Below are positions 1-9,567 of a stretch of 64,000 nucleotides of DNA, one piece after another. Made by a program: the position numbers and the translations under genes. Location: NCBI GenBank assembly GCA_022447555.1, contig JAKVBF010000009.1, positions 179,758 to 243,757 of the forward strand, read 5' to 3'. Below the pieces are notes generated by a model. That model saw only the letters and a list, made by a program, of their open reading frames with translations, did no database searches and was not told the origin of the DNA. Each line of letters begins with the position of its first letter. Within the stretch, counting starts at the first letter, position 1. Origin of the DNA: Mariniblastus sp. (lineage in GTDB: Bacteria; Planctomycetota; Planctomycetia; Pirellulales; Pirellulaceae).

Positions 1-1
1 C

Positions 2-1636
2 GATTTGATCTTGATGGGGGGAGCCATTTCCACCATGGACTCATCCCGTCCAGAAGCGACTGCGATTGCGATCAAGGGAGATCGAATTCTGGCGGTGGGA
101 TCGGAAGCAGAAGTGCTGAGATACGCCGATGCTGAGACGCGCCAAATCGATTTACAGGGAAATTTTCTGATGCCGGGCTTTATCGAGGGACATGCCCACT
201 TTTTGGGTTTAGGTCAGTCGATGATGATGTTGAAACTGGCCGATGCCAAGACATGGGATGAGATCGTTCAGCAAGTGGCCGAGGCTGCCAAGGTCACCCC
301 CGAGGGAGAGTGGATCATTGGTCGTGGCTGGCATCAGTCGAAGTGGACTCAGCCGCCGGAATCTAACGTTGGCGGTTATCCGACAGACGCCAGACTGAGC
401 GAGTTGACTCGAAATCACCCCGTATTATTAACGCATGCCAGCGGCCATATGAGTTTTGCCAACTCTTATGCAATGCGACTAGCTGGAGTCAGCGACGCAA
501 CGGCAGATCCCAAGGGAGGTGAAATTTTAAGGGATACCAATGGCAAGGCCACAGGAGTTTTTCGCGAAAAAGCTCAGGGTTTGATCAGTCGTGCACATAG
601 TCGTGACGAGGCAAAGCTGAATTCTTCGAAACGTCTTGAACAGTCCATGCGAGCGATTGAACTGGCGTCTGAAGAGTGCCTGCAAAAAGGAATTACCAGT
701 TTCCAAGATGCGGGGTCCAGCTTCCGGGTCGTCGATTTACTAAAGCGAGCGGCCGACCAGCGAAAGCTTGGGGTGCGTTTGTACGTGATGATTCGGGATA
801 GTAACGAAGCTTTGGAGCTTCAGCTGCCGAAATACAAAATGATCGGATATGGGGGGGATTTTCTCACTGTCCGTTCTGTAAAGCGTTCAATTGATGGTGC
901 TTTGGGAGCTCACGGAGCGTGGTTGTTGGCGCCCTACGAAGACCTGCCCACAAGCGCAGGCCTGAATACGGCCTCCATCCCCTCGGTGACTCGAACGGCA
1001 GAGTTGGCTCTAAAGAATAACTATCAAGTTTGCGTCCACGCGATTGGCGACCGAGCCAATCGCGAAGTGCTCGACATATACGAAAATCTATTCGTGCAAA
1101 ATCCCTCACTGATTCCTCGGAGATGGCGGATCGAGCATGCTCAGCATTTGCATCCAGATGATATTCCGCGATTCGGAGAATTGCAGGTGATTGCATCGAT
1201 CCAAGGTGTTCATTGTACCTCCGACGCTGTCTTTGTACCCAAACGACTGGGGATTCGGCGCAGTGGCGAGGGGGCCTACGCATGGCAAAGCCTTTTGAAG
1301 TCGGGTGCTATCGTGATTAACGGGACGGACGCCCCGGTAGAGGACGTGGATCCGTTGGCCTCTTTTTACGCCAGCGTGACACGGCGACTCGCCGCCGGTG
1401 TCACTTTTTTTCCAGAGCAGAAAATGACACGGATGCAGGCACTTCGCTCTTACACGGTGGATGCTGCATACGCGGCATTCGAAGAGAGCCAAAAAGGAAG
1501 CCTCGTTCCAGGGAAATTGGCTGACATGGTTGTTTTATCGAACGACCTAAGGGTGTGTCCAGAGGATGTGATTCGTGATACAGCCGTTCTCTATACCATT
1601 GTCGGCGGCAAAGTGGTTTTCCAAAAATCGGAATGA
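2..1636 (+). CDS. Amidohydrolase family 3 protein (YtcJ-like), 5' end cut by window
   Basis: This is a metal-dependent amidohydrolase of the YtcJ/amidohydrolase-3 type, probably hydrolysing an amide or N-acyl bond; the substrate cannot be read from the sequence. The reading frame is open to the window edge, and the first visible residues (Asp-Leu-Ile-Leu-Met-Gly-Gly) match the start of the beta-sandwich domain, so a short N-terminus is probably missing. The metal-binding GHAHF motif lies near residue 62 of the visible part. It is followed by an HASGH segment, the CVHAIGDRAN motif, RIEHAQHL and the C-terminal NGTDAPVEDVDP segment, in the order usual for this family. The C-terminus ends with the conserved GKLADMVVLS sandwich strand. 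No neighbour hints at the pathway. The family call is firm and the substrate unknown. Confidence 0.85.
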   Translation, partial: DLILMGGAISTMDSSRPEATAIAIKGDRILAVGSEAEVLRYADAETRQIDLQGNFLMPGFIEGHAHFLGLGQSMMMLKLADAKTWDEIVQQVAEAAKVTPEGEWIIGRGWHQSKWTQPPESNVGGYPTDARLSELTRNHPVLLTHASGHMSFANSYAMRLAGVSDATADPKGGEILRDTNGKATGVFREKAQGLISRAHSRDEAKLNSSKRLEQSMRAIELASEECLQKGITSFQDAGSSFRVVDLLKRAADQRKLGVRLYVMIRDSNEALELQLPKYKMIGYGGDFLTVRSVKRSIDGALGAHGAWLLAPYEDLPTSAGLNTASIPSVTRTAELALKNNYQVCVHAIGDRANREVLDIYENLFVQNPSLIPRRWRIEHAQHLHPDDIPRFGELQVIASIQGVHCTSDAVFVPKRLGIRRSGEGAYAWQSLLKSGAIVINGTDAPVEDVDPLASFYASVTRRLAAGVTFFPEQKMTRMQALRSYTVDAAYAAFEESQKGSLVPGKLADMVVLSNDLRVCPEDVIRDTAVLYTIVGGKVVFQKSE

Positions 1637-2147
1637 AACGAACCACCGTTGAGTGACTGGAAGGTTAATGGGAGTGGTACCCACACCTGTATGATGGGTC
1701 GTGATTTCCTGTGCACTTTAACCAACCGGCAGATTTTAACCCAGTCAGCTAGCGTTGCAGGCCGCCGTAGATTTCGATTCCAAAGAAATTATAGGAAGAT
1801 CGGCAAAATCCGAAAAAACGTACCATTGAACTCGTTCGTTTGTCGAAACCTATTAACGGATTCATTGATTTGAATCCAGCGAGGGGGGCTTTCTCGCGGA
1901 TTGGAGTTGGGTGCTTTTGTTAGTTGTAAAACACGCACCATCTCACCAAGACTCAATGAAACCCCATATTTTACGGCCGGTGCTATTTCTGGTGACCCAA
2001 ATGTTGCCGGACGAAACATTTGGCGAATTCAGAATAGCGAATTCAAAACACTTGGATTGCGGCTGACATTTTAGGAAAAGACCCATCCGCCGGGCGGTAA
2101 GTCGAAATTGTTAAGCTGCAGTCAACGATTGATTCAGGAGGGATCTA
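1637..2147. other. Gene-poor stretch between amidohydrolase and BON gene
   Basis: About 510 bases carry no convincing gene. Short open frames here lack a ribosome binding site and have no recognisable protein features. The last bases hold a strong AGGAGG Shine-Dalgarno sequence for the next gene. I see no tRNA or clear hairpin terminator. Confidence 0.5.
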
Positions 2148-2921
2148 ATGCGAGTTTTTATGCTTGGAATCGCGGTTGCGGTCGCCGCGCTCATGCCATC
2201 TTTCAGCATGGCCAATGATCAACAAATCGCGGATTTTGTAAAAGCCAAGTTGCAGATGGAACAGCAAAATGGCAATCTTAGCGGCTTCAATGTTGACATG
2301 CGTGTCGACAATGGTGCTGTATGGTTTTCGGGCTTCGTCTCGAACTCGGATCAAGAGCAACTGATCCTCAAAACGGCTCAACAGGCCGGACATCTTGGAG
2401 TTGTTCAAGTGGTCGACGATATTGAAATTCGTCCTGCTGCTGCCAAAGTTGAAACAGCACCCGCAGCTCCAGCCGCTCAGGTTGCGTATCAGCAGCCAGA
2501 AACAACACCTTCACAAGTGCAATTCGCTCAGGCCCCTGTTCAACAGGCAATGCCTACCCAAATGCAGCAGCGCCCAATGCAGGCATTGCCAGCAGCGACT
2601 GCTGGCAATCAGCCTCTAGCATTCGCAAGTTCGTCCACGATGGTTCAGCCTGGCAATGTTGGTCCAGGCGGAGCTGCATCAATGGGACCCGGAGCCATGG
2701 GAATGGGGCAGCCAAATTTGCCAGGTTACGCATGGCCGGCAACCGCTGCTCATCCTAACTATGCTGCTGTCACTTACCCGAAGCAGTACTCAGCACAGGC
2801 TTGGCCGTACATCGGTCCATTCTATCCTTATCCCCAAGTTCCACTTGGATGGCGTAAGGTCAGCCTCGAATGGGATGACGGCTGGTGGTACCTCGATTTC
2901 AACGACACCAACCAATGGTAG
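2148..2921 (+). CDS. Secreted BON-domain protein with Gln/Pro/Ala-rich linker
   Basis: A signal peptide (residues 1-22, ending at the Ala-Asn of SFSMAND) directs this protein to the periplasm or envelope. Residues about 23-95 form a BON domain, a small fold found in envelope proteins that bind phospholipid or other surfaces; the GAVWFSGFVSN core and the VVDDIEI end strand are visible. A long Gln/Pro/Ala/Met-rich linker follows (about 97-200). The last 60 residues are rich in Tyr, Trp and Pro and end in DDGWWYLDFND, probably a small folded or surface-binding module. The start is set by a perfect AGGAGG about eight bases upstream. A terminator follows directly, so it is probably monocistronic. 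The role is unknown. Confidence 0.8.
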   Translation: MRVFMLGIAVAVAALMPSFSMANDQQIADFVKAKLQMEQQNGNLSGFNVDMRVDNGAVWFSGFVSNSDQEQLILKTAQQAGHLGVVQVVDDIEIRPAAAKVETAPAAPAAQVAYQQPETTPSQVQFAQAPVQQAMPTQMQQRPMQALPAATAGNQPLAFASSSTMVQPGNVGPGGAASMGPGAMGMGQPNLPGYAWPATAAHPNYAAVTYPKQYSAQAWPYIGPFYPYPQVPLGWRKVSLEWDDGWWYLDFNDTNQW

Positions 2922-2946
2922 TCTTGTTGATTTGACGAAGCATCTT

Positions 2947-2980
2947 AAAACCCCTGCTGGATTCGGCGGGGGTTTTTTAT
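2947..2980 (+). terminator. Rho-independent terminator after BON gene
   Basis: A GC-rich hairpin with arms AACCCCTGC and GCGGGGGTT is followed at once by a run of T. It lies 26 bases after the BON gene stop codon. Confidence 0.85.
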
Positions 2981-3264
2981 TTGTCGAGACCAGAGTTGAA
3001 AGGTTGTTCGAATATCAGCTGTGAGTAAGTCCAAAGCGACAGGTCGGAAGGATTTTGGACAGCCTGCCAACCTTGTGATAGGAGGCATGGACTAGGCTGT
3101 TCGGGTGCTCTGGCTGGAATTCCATAGCTCTTTTAAAAGGCCTGTTCGCTAGCATTGCAGATCGGATTTTCCTAAATATTTGAATCATTGGAAAAATCCG
3201 CAAGTCCGGTCCAGTTTATCACGATACTCCTTTTAGGAATGCATAAACCACAAAGGGACTTGCG

Positions 3265-3840
3265 ATGCGTACTAAATATTTAACTGCTCTGTTCGCGACA
3301 TTAGTGGCTGGAATTGCGGTGATGAACACGGGTTGTTTCACTACTCTGGGGCCGACGCTGGGAATCTTCAGTATTCCGCTTCCGGTTTCACCTTATTGGC
3401 AAAAGCTGAATGAGGATAAGTTTCACATTAATGAGCGTTATGCACGTGTTCCCATCTTGGGACCAATCACCAGCGGTGGGCCGGTTAAGGCGTTGGATCC
3501 ACCGAGCGACGATGAGGTCTGGTGGGCATTCGAGCGGGCTCGCAGCGTTCAGGGTGGAATTCCATTCCTGTATGAAACACAGCGAAATGATGTCACCATT
3601 ATCAAGGAAAAGATTGCTGATTACATCGATCCACCAAGAGTGGTTCCCTTAATTGGTCCAGCACAGCTCCATCATGCTCATTACAAATGTACGATCTACT
3701 TCAATGAACGTAGGATTGTAGGTTGGCCGTTCCCTCATAGCTTGATCGATAAAGACGCGGTCGAAGTGGTCTACGTTGACCACAATCACTTCCACATGGC
3801 CGGTGACGTCGACTATGGAAAGAACAGCACTCACTACTAG
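3265..3840 (+). CDS. Putative small lipoprotein, conserved-hypothetical type
   Basis: I do not recognise this 191-residue protein as a named family. Residues 1-24 form a signal peptide ending in MNTGC, which resembles a lipobox with Cys24 as the lipidation site. The mature part has no further membrane segment. It is rich in aromatic residues and His, with the repeated pattern ILGPITSG / LIGPAQLHHAHY and a C-terminal YVDHNHFHMAGD segment whose clustered His could bind metal, which is inference only. The start is supported by AAAGGGA about seven bases upstream. A hairpin terminator follows, so the gene seems to stand alone. It is probably an envelope lipoprotein of unknown role. Confidence 0.7.
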   Translation: MRTKYLTALFATLVAGIAVMNTGCFTTLGPTLGIFSIPLPVSPYWQKLNEDKFHINERYARVPILGPITSGGPVKALDPPSDDEVWWAFERARSVQGGIPFLYETQRNDVTIIKEKIADYIDPPRVVPLIGPAQLHHAHYKCTIYFNERRIVGWPFPHSLIDKDAVEVVYVDHNHFHMAGDVDYGKNSTHY

Positions 3841-4247
3841 AGAGCACGGAGCCGGATTTTATATCAGTTACTGCCTGGAGCAGTCTAAGAAGATCCTTTG
3901 TAACGAAAAACAACGAAGCCGCTCAATCAATTGGGTGGCTTTTGTTTTGTAAAAAAAGAACCGTGATCCGATTCGCCTTAGGTATTTCGGTTTTGGCGTT
4001 GAGAGGCCCAATCAATAGGGTTTTGGTTCAGTCGAGGTGAGGAGTTGTGACATCACGGTGATAGGCGCTTGTCGGCCGTTTGGGCTAAATGGATAGCCCT
4101 ATTGTTTTTTTTTAGTAAGTGGCGAAGCATGGTGGTTAATTGAAATTTGAAAAACCGTGAGTGAATGCGGCCCGCAAAAATCAATTTGTTGGCATGATTC
4201 GCTCGGTTCCAGTTCCCAACTGAAGGTATCAGGGTTGATCTCGTTCG
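3841..4247. other. Intergenic stretch before exporter gene
   Basis: About 400 bases with no convincing gene. It begins with a terminator (listed separately). The remainder is AT-rich and presumably holds the promoter of the exporter gene, but I could not assign one with confidence. Confidence 0.45.
3915..3950 (+). terminator. Probable Rho-independent terminator after lipoprotein gene
   Basis: Arms AGCCGCTCAA and TTGGGTGGCT pair with two G-U pairs around a four-base loop and are followed by TTTGTTTTGT. It lies about 75 bases after the stop codon. Confidence 0.65.
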
Positions 4248-6734
4248 GTGATTAAAAAGAATAAAAAACAGGCTGGCCTTCCTAGGATTGATGAGCGACC
4301 CCACTCATTTTTGAGTACCTGGTCGATTGCGATCATCTGTCTCGCCGCGATTGTTCTGTCGCCAACATTAATCGGCGCTGCGCGTTCGCTGAAAGTCCAT
4401 GCGAACAATGTAAAGCAATGGCTTCCGAAGAATTTTGAAGCTTCTGAAGACTACGACTGGTTCATTGAACGGTTTGGTGTTGACGAGATGGTCGCGATCA
4501 GTTGGCCCGGTTGCACGCTAGATAACCCGGACGTCTTGAAATTTTGCAATACCTTGCGGGATCATGAATTTGATGGTGAGCGAGTTTTCGAACGTACCAT
4601 CACGGCCAAAACGATGCTTGATAAAATCATGGCCACCGGGGTGAGTGAGAAAGTTGCCAAGCAACGCGTGCGAGGATTGTTTATTGGGCCAGATGATAAC
4701 ACCACGGTGATCTTGGCCTTCCCATCCAGTGCGACGAATAATCAAGGAAAGCTAAATAACCAGCGGCGCGAAATCATTGAACAGATATATGCGGTTGCGG
4801 AAGAGTCCTTTGGTTTGTCACCGGACGAGCTCAAATTGGGAGGTCCCACCGTCGACGGTGCAGCGATCGATCTGGAAAGTCGTCGAGCGTTGGAAAAGTT
4901 TATGTGGGTGACGGTAGTGATCGTCTTCTTCATGAGTTGGATACGACTGAAAGACTTTTTGTTATCACTCAATGTTATGGCCTTTTCTGTAGGCTGTGCG
5001 TTCCTCAGTCTATCGATCCTGTACTGGACCGGTGGTAAGATGAATTTGACCATGATTATGCTGCCGACTTTAACCTTTATATTAGGTGTGTCTGCATGTA
5101 TTCACATGGCGAATTATTACCGTAAGGCAGTTGCTGAGGGCTACGGTTGGTTGTCGGCGGATGAAGCGTTGAAGGTTGCGACCGGGCCGGTAGCCATGTC
5201 TTCATTAACAACTGCGATTGGTTTGGCATCGCTCGGGATGAGTCAGGTGATGCCGATCCGAATGTTTGGGATTTATTCGGCGATTGGCATCATGTGCAGT
5301 TTGCCAATCATTCTGTTGTTGATGCCTTCTGTCCTGTTTTGGTTCCGCGGTAGAGTTAGCCGGCGGTCGGCGATGGATTCAAAGCCACGCAGGCAGCAGG
5401 CTTCGGGCGTCAGTCGCCCAACGACATTGTTGGTTCACTATGTATGTAGGTGGCATTGGTGGATTACTGTGCCAGCCTTGATCGCATTGGTCGGTTTGAG
5501 TCTGGGAACGACACGATTGGAAGGGTCGGTAGACCTTCAAAACCGATTCTCCAGTCGGACGAAGATTATACAGGATTACAATTGGCTGGAGAAAAACCTG
5601 GGCGGCTTGGTCCCTATGGAGGTGGTGGTCCGGTTTGGTCCTGAGAATGAACTCTCGGCTTGGAATCAAATGTTGTTGGTAGAGGAGATCGAAAATAATC
5701 TGAAAACGGATCCTCAGGTTACGGCGAGTCTTTCGGCAAAGACGTTCAAACCATTGTTGATTAAGGGTAAAAGCCTTCGGTCCAAGATGCAGCGTCGACT
5801 GACGATACAGAAGTGGCAGCGTGAGGTTCCCACACTGGCGGACGCCCAGTTAGTTCGAGTTGAGGGCGAAGCTGAAAAACTCACACCTGATAAAACTGTA
5901 CCGGCGACGAAGATTGATGATCCGCAGGCCGATTCGTCTAAGGAGTCTCTCGAAGAGGAGTTGGCTTCTGGAACGCCTCATGCAACTTTGTGGCGGATTA
6001 GCTTGCGAGTGAATGCATTGGAGAAAATAGACTACGGTCATTTCTTGGATAGCATACAAGGGATTGTTAACGAACAGCTCGCCGGAATGAATGAGAAGGA
6101 TGTCACGGCTCGGTTCACAGGAGCGATCCCGCTTTTCTATCATGCGCAACACCAAATCCTTACGGACCTAATGGTCAGCTTTGCAACCGCCTTTATTTTC
6201 ATCTCGATTGTTCTGATGATTGTGTTGAGAAGTGTATTAGCTGGTTTGGTAGCCATGATACCCAATGTGTTTCCCCCTCTGGTTGTTTTTGGGGCGATGG
6301 GCTGGTTGGGAGTGCCAATTGAAATTGGTTCCGTGATGACCGCCAGCGTGGCACTGGGTATCGCGGTGGATGATACCATTCACTTTCTGACTTGGTATCG
6401 TCGCGGCGTCTCCAAAGGCAGGTCTCGCCTAGCGGCCATCCGTTTCGCGTTTGAGCATTGCGCGAAACCGATGATCGATACGACGTTAATTTGTGGTTTT
6501 GGGGTGGCAGCATTCATGCTGAGCGATTTCATGCCGACGGTTCGTTTTTCACGCTTATTGTTCATTTTGTTGATGGCCGCCCTGGTGGGCGATCTGATCC
6601 TCTTGCCCTCCATCCTGGCAGGACCAGCGGGCTGGCTTTTCAGGAGACCTCGGAAACCAAAAAACAAACCGAACGCGTCAGGCGAGAAGGGCAGAAATCA
6701 ATCCAAAAATCGAGGGAGGGCCATAGCCCCCTGA
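4248..6734 (+). CDS. MMPL/RND-superfamily exporter
   Basis: An 828-residue inner-membrane transporter of the MMPL/RND superfamily, proton-driven pumps that often move lipids or other hydrophobic molecules. Two homologous halves are visible. Each has one membrane helix (about residues 23-46 and 400-420), a large periplasmic domain, and a cluster of five helices (about 215-370 and 620-780). The second helical cluster contains GIAVDDTIHFLTWYRR, the family's typical Gly-Asp-Asp segment, and the first contains LGVSACIHMANYYRK at the same place. The start is a GTG. The C-terminal tail is Lys/Arg-rich. The next gene begins about 320 bases downstream in a lipid-synthesis-like cluster, so a lipid substrate is plausible but unproven. 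A hopanoid or fatty-acid exporter is an alternative. Confidence 0.85.
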   Translation: MIKKNKKQAGLPRIDERPHSFLSTWSIAIICLAAIVLSPTLIGAARSLKVHANNVKQWLPKNFEASEDYDWFIERFGVDEMVAISWPGCTLDNPDVLKFCNTLRDHEFDGERVFERTITAKTMLDKIMATGVSEKVAKQRVRGLFIGPDDNTTVILAFPSSATNNQGKLNNQRREIIEQIYAVAEESFGLSPDELKLGGPTVDGAAIDLESRRALEKFMWVTVVIVFFMSWIRLKDFLLSLNVMAFSVGCAFLSLSILYWTGGKMNLTMIMLPTLTFILGVSACIHMANYYRKAVAEGYGWLSADEALKVATGPVAMSSLTTAIGLASLGMSQVMPIRMFGIYSAIGIMCSLPIILLLMPSVLFWFRGRVSRRSAMDSKPRRQQASGVSRPTTLLVHYVCRWHWWITVPALIALVGLSLGTTRLEGSVDLQNRFSSRTKIIQDYNWLEKNLGGLVPMEVVVRFGPENELSAWNQMLLVEEIENNLKTDPQVTASLSAKTFKPLLIKGKSLRSKMQRRLTIQKWQREVPTLADAQLVRVEGEAEKLTPDKTVPATKIDDPQADSSKESLEEELASGTPHATLWRISLRVNALEKIDYGHFLDSIQGIVNEQLAGMNEKDVTARFTGAIPLFYHAQHQILTDLMVSFATAFIFISIVLMIVLRSVLAGLVAMIPNVFPPLVVFGAMGWLGVPIEIGSVMTASVALGIAVDDTIHFLTWYRRGVSKGRSRLAAIRFAFEHCAKPMIDTTLICGFGVAAFMLSDFMPTVRFSRLLFILLMAALVGDLILLPSILAGPAGWLFRRPRKPKNKPNASGEKGRNQSKNRGRAIAP

Positions 6735-7053
6735 GCCGGATGACTCACCTGAACCACAAATTGTTGATTCGGTGGTTAGTTTTCGCAATTTATCGAGGTT
6801 TTCCACTCAAGGCGATTTCTGAGTTCGTCGATGAAATTCTTGTACGTTATGAGTCTGATTCGGCGAAATTCGCTAATGTTGATTTATTTGCCATTGCCGG
6901 TAATCGTACGTATTCAAATCGAAATAATGCGATTAGACTTGAACCACCGCACTTTTGGATTCCGCCAATTTGTTTTAATCGATGATGGCAAATCCACGGG
7001 GAGTGGTTTTACTCTGTCACAAACGTACTTCACTCCGTTTTAAGAATCTGCAG
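6735..7053. other. Intergenic stretch before oxoamine synthase gene
   Basis: Around 320 bases without a convincing gene. An upstream start at 6982 for the next gene would fill part of it, but the residues it would add do not look like the family N-terminus. Confidence 0.4.
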
Positions 7054-8295
7054 ATGGCTGATATTTTTGACAAATGCGACGACTTTTGGGCACGAATGAA
7101 AAAGGTAGCGGGCGAACATTTTGACCCTGCATTGGCTACGTTTTTTCGTAAATTTCCGACGACCAATTGCGTGCCAATCGTGCAAGTTGAAGGTCAGGAA
7201 TACCTTCAAATTGCAACGAATGATTATCTCGGCTTGGCAACGCACCCGGAAGTTATCAAAGCGGGGACTGAAGTTGCCAGTGTGAATGGTCTAGGGACTC
7301 CATTAGGAGCCAGACCCTTGACCGGTAACACCGAAGCCCACCTTGCTCTGGAAGCCGAATTAACGGCTTTCCGCAAGACAGAGGCAGCATTGGTTTTCAA
7401 TCTTGGCTTGGGGGCCATATCGGGAACGATCGCGTGCATGGTGGGGCGTAAGGAACGCGTATTCGTCGACGCTTACGCACATGGTTGTTTGCATGATGGA
7501 GCCAAGCTGTGTAAAGGGGAAGCGACCTGGTTCGGGCACAACGATCTAGATGATTTAGAACACCAGTTGAAGCAGTGTCCTTTAGATCAGCCCAAGTTGA
7601 TTGCCGTTGATGGTGTCTACGGGATGACAGGTGATCTCGCCCCGTTGCCTGAGTTGGTAGAACTGAAAAACAAGTACAAAGCACAGTTGTTCGTTGATGA
7701 CGCTCATGGAACCGGCGTTTTAGGGGATCATGGCCGTGGAACGCCCGAATTATTTGGGGTTGAGGACCAAGTTGACTTGCATGGCGGAACGTTTGCCAAA
7801 GCCTTTGGTACGTTTGGTGGTTATGTTTGCGGCCCGAAAAGGGCATTGGATTTTGTTAAACATGTATCACCCGGTTTTATGCTAACCAAAGCGTTGCCGG
7901 GCGCCCTCGTCGCGGCGACGCGCAAGTCTCTAGAATTAATGCAGTCGATGCCCGAGCGTCGTACCCAGTTGTGGACCAACATCACCACATTGCGAACCGG
8001 ACTTCAAGAGGCCGGTTTTAACATCGGGAATCCGCAGGGTGCCGTGACGTCGATTTTCACACGAGGCGTGACCGCGCTGCAAGCGGTTCGCTTATTGCAC
8101 GATGAACATAATATCATCGTCAATCCGGTTATGTACCCAGCGGTTCCCTATGGAACGTCGATCATTCGAATGACGGCCAGCGCGTTACATACCCCTGAGC
8201 AAATGACTCAATTGGTGAACGCCATCGTAGCGGTTTCGGAGAAGATTCCGCTGCATGAGGGTAACCTTGCAGCAGCTCACCGTGCGACTGCGTAA
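7054..8295 (+). CDS. Alpha-oxoamine synthase, serine-palmitoyltransferase-like
   Basis: A PLP-dependent enzyme of the alpha-oxoamine synthase family, which condenses an amino acid with an acyl thioester and releases CO2. Visible motifs are the NDYLGLATHP segment, the GARPLTGNTEAH loop, VDDAHGTGVLG (the Asp pairs with the PLP nitrogen) and GGTFAKAFGTFGGYV with the Schiff-base Lys. The N-terminus MADIFDKCDDFW resembles bacterial serine palmitoyltransferase-like proteins more than BioF. I chose the ATG at 7054 because the frame upstream (from 6982) adds residues unlike the family. Two GNAT proteins, a reductase and a ketosynthase-like gene follow, which fits sphingoid-base synthesis. BioF (8-amino-7-oxononanoate synthase) is the main alternative, since bioB lies 12 kb away; glycine C-acetyltransferase is less likely. 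Confidence 0.8.
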   Translation: MADIFDKCDDFWARMKKVAGEHFDPALATFFRKFPTTNCVPIVQVEGQEYLQIATNDYLGLATHPEVIKAGTEVASVNGLGTPLGARPLTGNTEAHLALEAELTAFRKTEAALVFNLGLGAISGTIACMVGRKERVFVDAYAHGCLHDGAKLCKGEATWFGHNDLDDLEHQLKQCPLDQPKLIAVDGVYGMTGDLAPLPELVELKNKYKAQLFVDDAHGTGVLGDHGRGTPELFGVEDQVDLHGGTFAKAFGTFGGYVCGPKRALDFVKHVSPGFMLTKALPGALVAATRKSLELMQSMPERRTQLWTNITTLRTGLQEAGFNIGNPQGAVTSIFTRGVTALQAVRLLHDEHNIIVNPVMYPAVPYGTSIIRMTASALHTPEQMTQLVNAIVAVSEKIPLHEGNLAAAHRATA

Positions 8296-8375
8296 CAGTC
8301 GCGTCCCTTTGCCTTTGTTCGCTGGCGATCGTGGCTCGCTACGACGGTCGGCAAGCCAAACGATTAGGCAATCAC

Positions 8376-9524
8376 ATGAAGCTATCAGTCCAGCCGGTTC
8401 GATCTTCTAAGGACTGGGGGATTTTCTTTGAATTGCGCCGGGAAATTTATCGTGGTGATGCGGGCGTGGTTTTCCCTTTGAAGTCCATTGAGCGATCCAT
8501 GCTCGATACATCGGTGCATCCATTCTACGAACACGCATCGCGACAAGCGTTTCTCTGCTACCGTGGCAAACGTCCCGTCGGTCGGATTGTTGCGATCAAA
8601 GATGATCTACACAACGAATACTATCAAGATCGGATTGGTTTTTTTGGGTATTTCGAATCGATCGATGATTTGGACGTCGCTCAGGCATTGACCGACACGG
8701 CAGGCAATTGGTTGCGTGATCAAGATTGCGATCGGGTCCGAGGACCTGTGAACCCTTCTATGAAATCCGATTTTGGTGTGCTGGTCGAAGGGTTCGGAAT
8801 TACTCCCTCGGTAATGATGAGTTATTCGAGGCCCTATTACGATCAACTTGTAAAGGGTTGCGGATTTGAAAAGGTGATGGACTTCTATGCGTATCTGATG
8901 GATCAGCAAAGTGAAGAAGTGTTACGCGGTTTGGCGATGCAGAAATCGGAACTCAACAAGTCGACTCAGAAGATTTTTGATCGTTATCCCGAATTGGAGC
9001 TTCGCGATTGTAAAAAAACCGGAATTGAAAAAGCGTTACGAGAAATAAATGATCTGGGGAATTTGGTTCGGCAAGAGGGTTGGGGCTTCGTTCCACTCAC
9101 CGAATCAGAATTGGTTTACATGATCAAGCAGGTTCGTCGCGTGATCCGGCCGGATATGATCCTGACGATTTATTGGGCCGATCAGTTGGTCGGGTATTGC
9201 GTCAGTATCCCCGACGTGAATACTGCTTTACATCGAACCTGGGGCAAATCAGATTGGGTACGGATTCCACAGTTCCTTTACCAGCTTCGCCGTGTGGAAC
9301 GGTCTCGCGTGATCGCTTTGGGCGTTGATCCTGAATTCAGACGTCGGGGGGTTGCGCCTCTTTTGTCCATTGAAATGCGGAGGCGAGGGCTTGCCGATCC
9401 CAGGTTAGTTAAATGGGAGTTTTCATGGATCGCCGAAGAAAATATCAAATCCATTCGAGTGACTCAGCGTACGGTTCCATGCTATCGATATAAGACTTAT
9501 CGTCTTTATGAGAAATCACTCTAA
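8376..9524 (+). CDS. Long GNAT-fold acyltransferase, copy 1
   Basis: A roughly 380-residue GNAT-superfamily protein. The CoA-binding loop is seen as PEFRRRGVAPLL near the C-terminus (about residue 320). The central signature RGPVNPSMKSDFGVLVEGF followed by MMSYSRPYY is shared with the second copy at 10747-11886, so the two are paralogues. I chose ATG 8376 because the frame upstream (from 8331) has no ribosome site and adds a basic tail not seen in the paralogue. It follows the oxoamine synthase by about 80 bases and may be co-transcribed. Bacterial ceramide synthase is described as a GNAT-type N-acyltransferase encoded near serine palmitoyltransferase; whether this protein is an orthologue is my inference from context and was not tested. 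Confidence 0.7.
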   Translation: MKLSVQPVRSSKDWGIFFELRREIYRGDAGVVFPLKSIERSMLDTSVHPFYEHASRQAFLCYRGKRPVGRIVAIKDDLHNEYYQDRIGFFGYFESIDDLDVAQALTDTAGNWLRDQDCDRVRGPVNPSMKSDFGVLVEGFGITPSVMMSYSRPYYDQLVKGCGFEKVMDFYAYLMDQQSEEVLRGLAMQKSELNKSTQKIFDRYPELELRDCKKTGIEKALREINDLGNLVRQEGWGFVPLTESELVYMIKQVRRVIRPDMILTIYWADQLVGYCVSIPDVNTALHRTWGKSDWVRIPQFLYQLRRVERSRVIALGVDPEFRRRGVAPLLSIEMRRRGLADPRLVKWEFSWIAEENIKSIRVTQRTVPCYRYKTYRLYEKSL

Positions 9525-9567
9525 ATAGGCGTGCAACTCCGCGCGTGGTCTTAACCGACCGAAGCGA

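Noticed and set aside
864-1492. Two minus-strand frames of 128 and 139 codons
   Set aside because: They overlap the amidohydrolase core and have the look of antisense shadows with Arg-rich, feature-free translations.
6982-7053. Upstream start for the oxoamine synthase
   Set aside because: It adds 24 residues unlike the family; the ATG at 7054 gives the expected MADIFDKC start.
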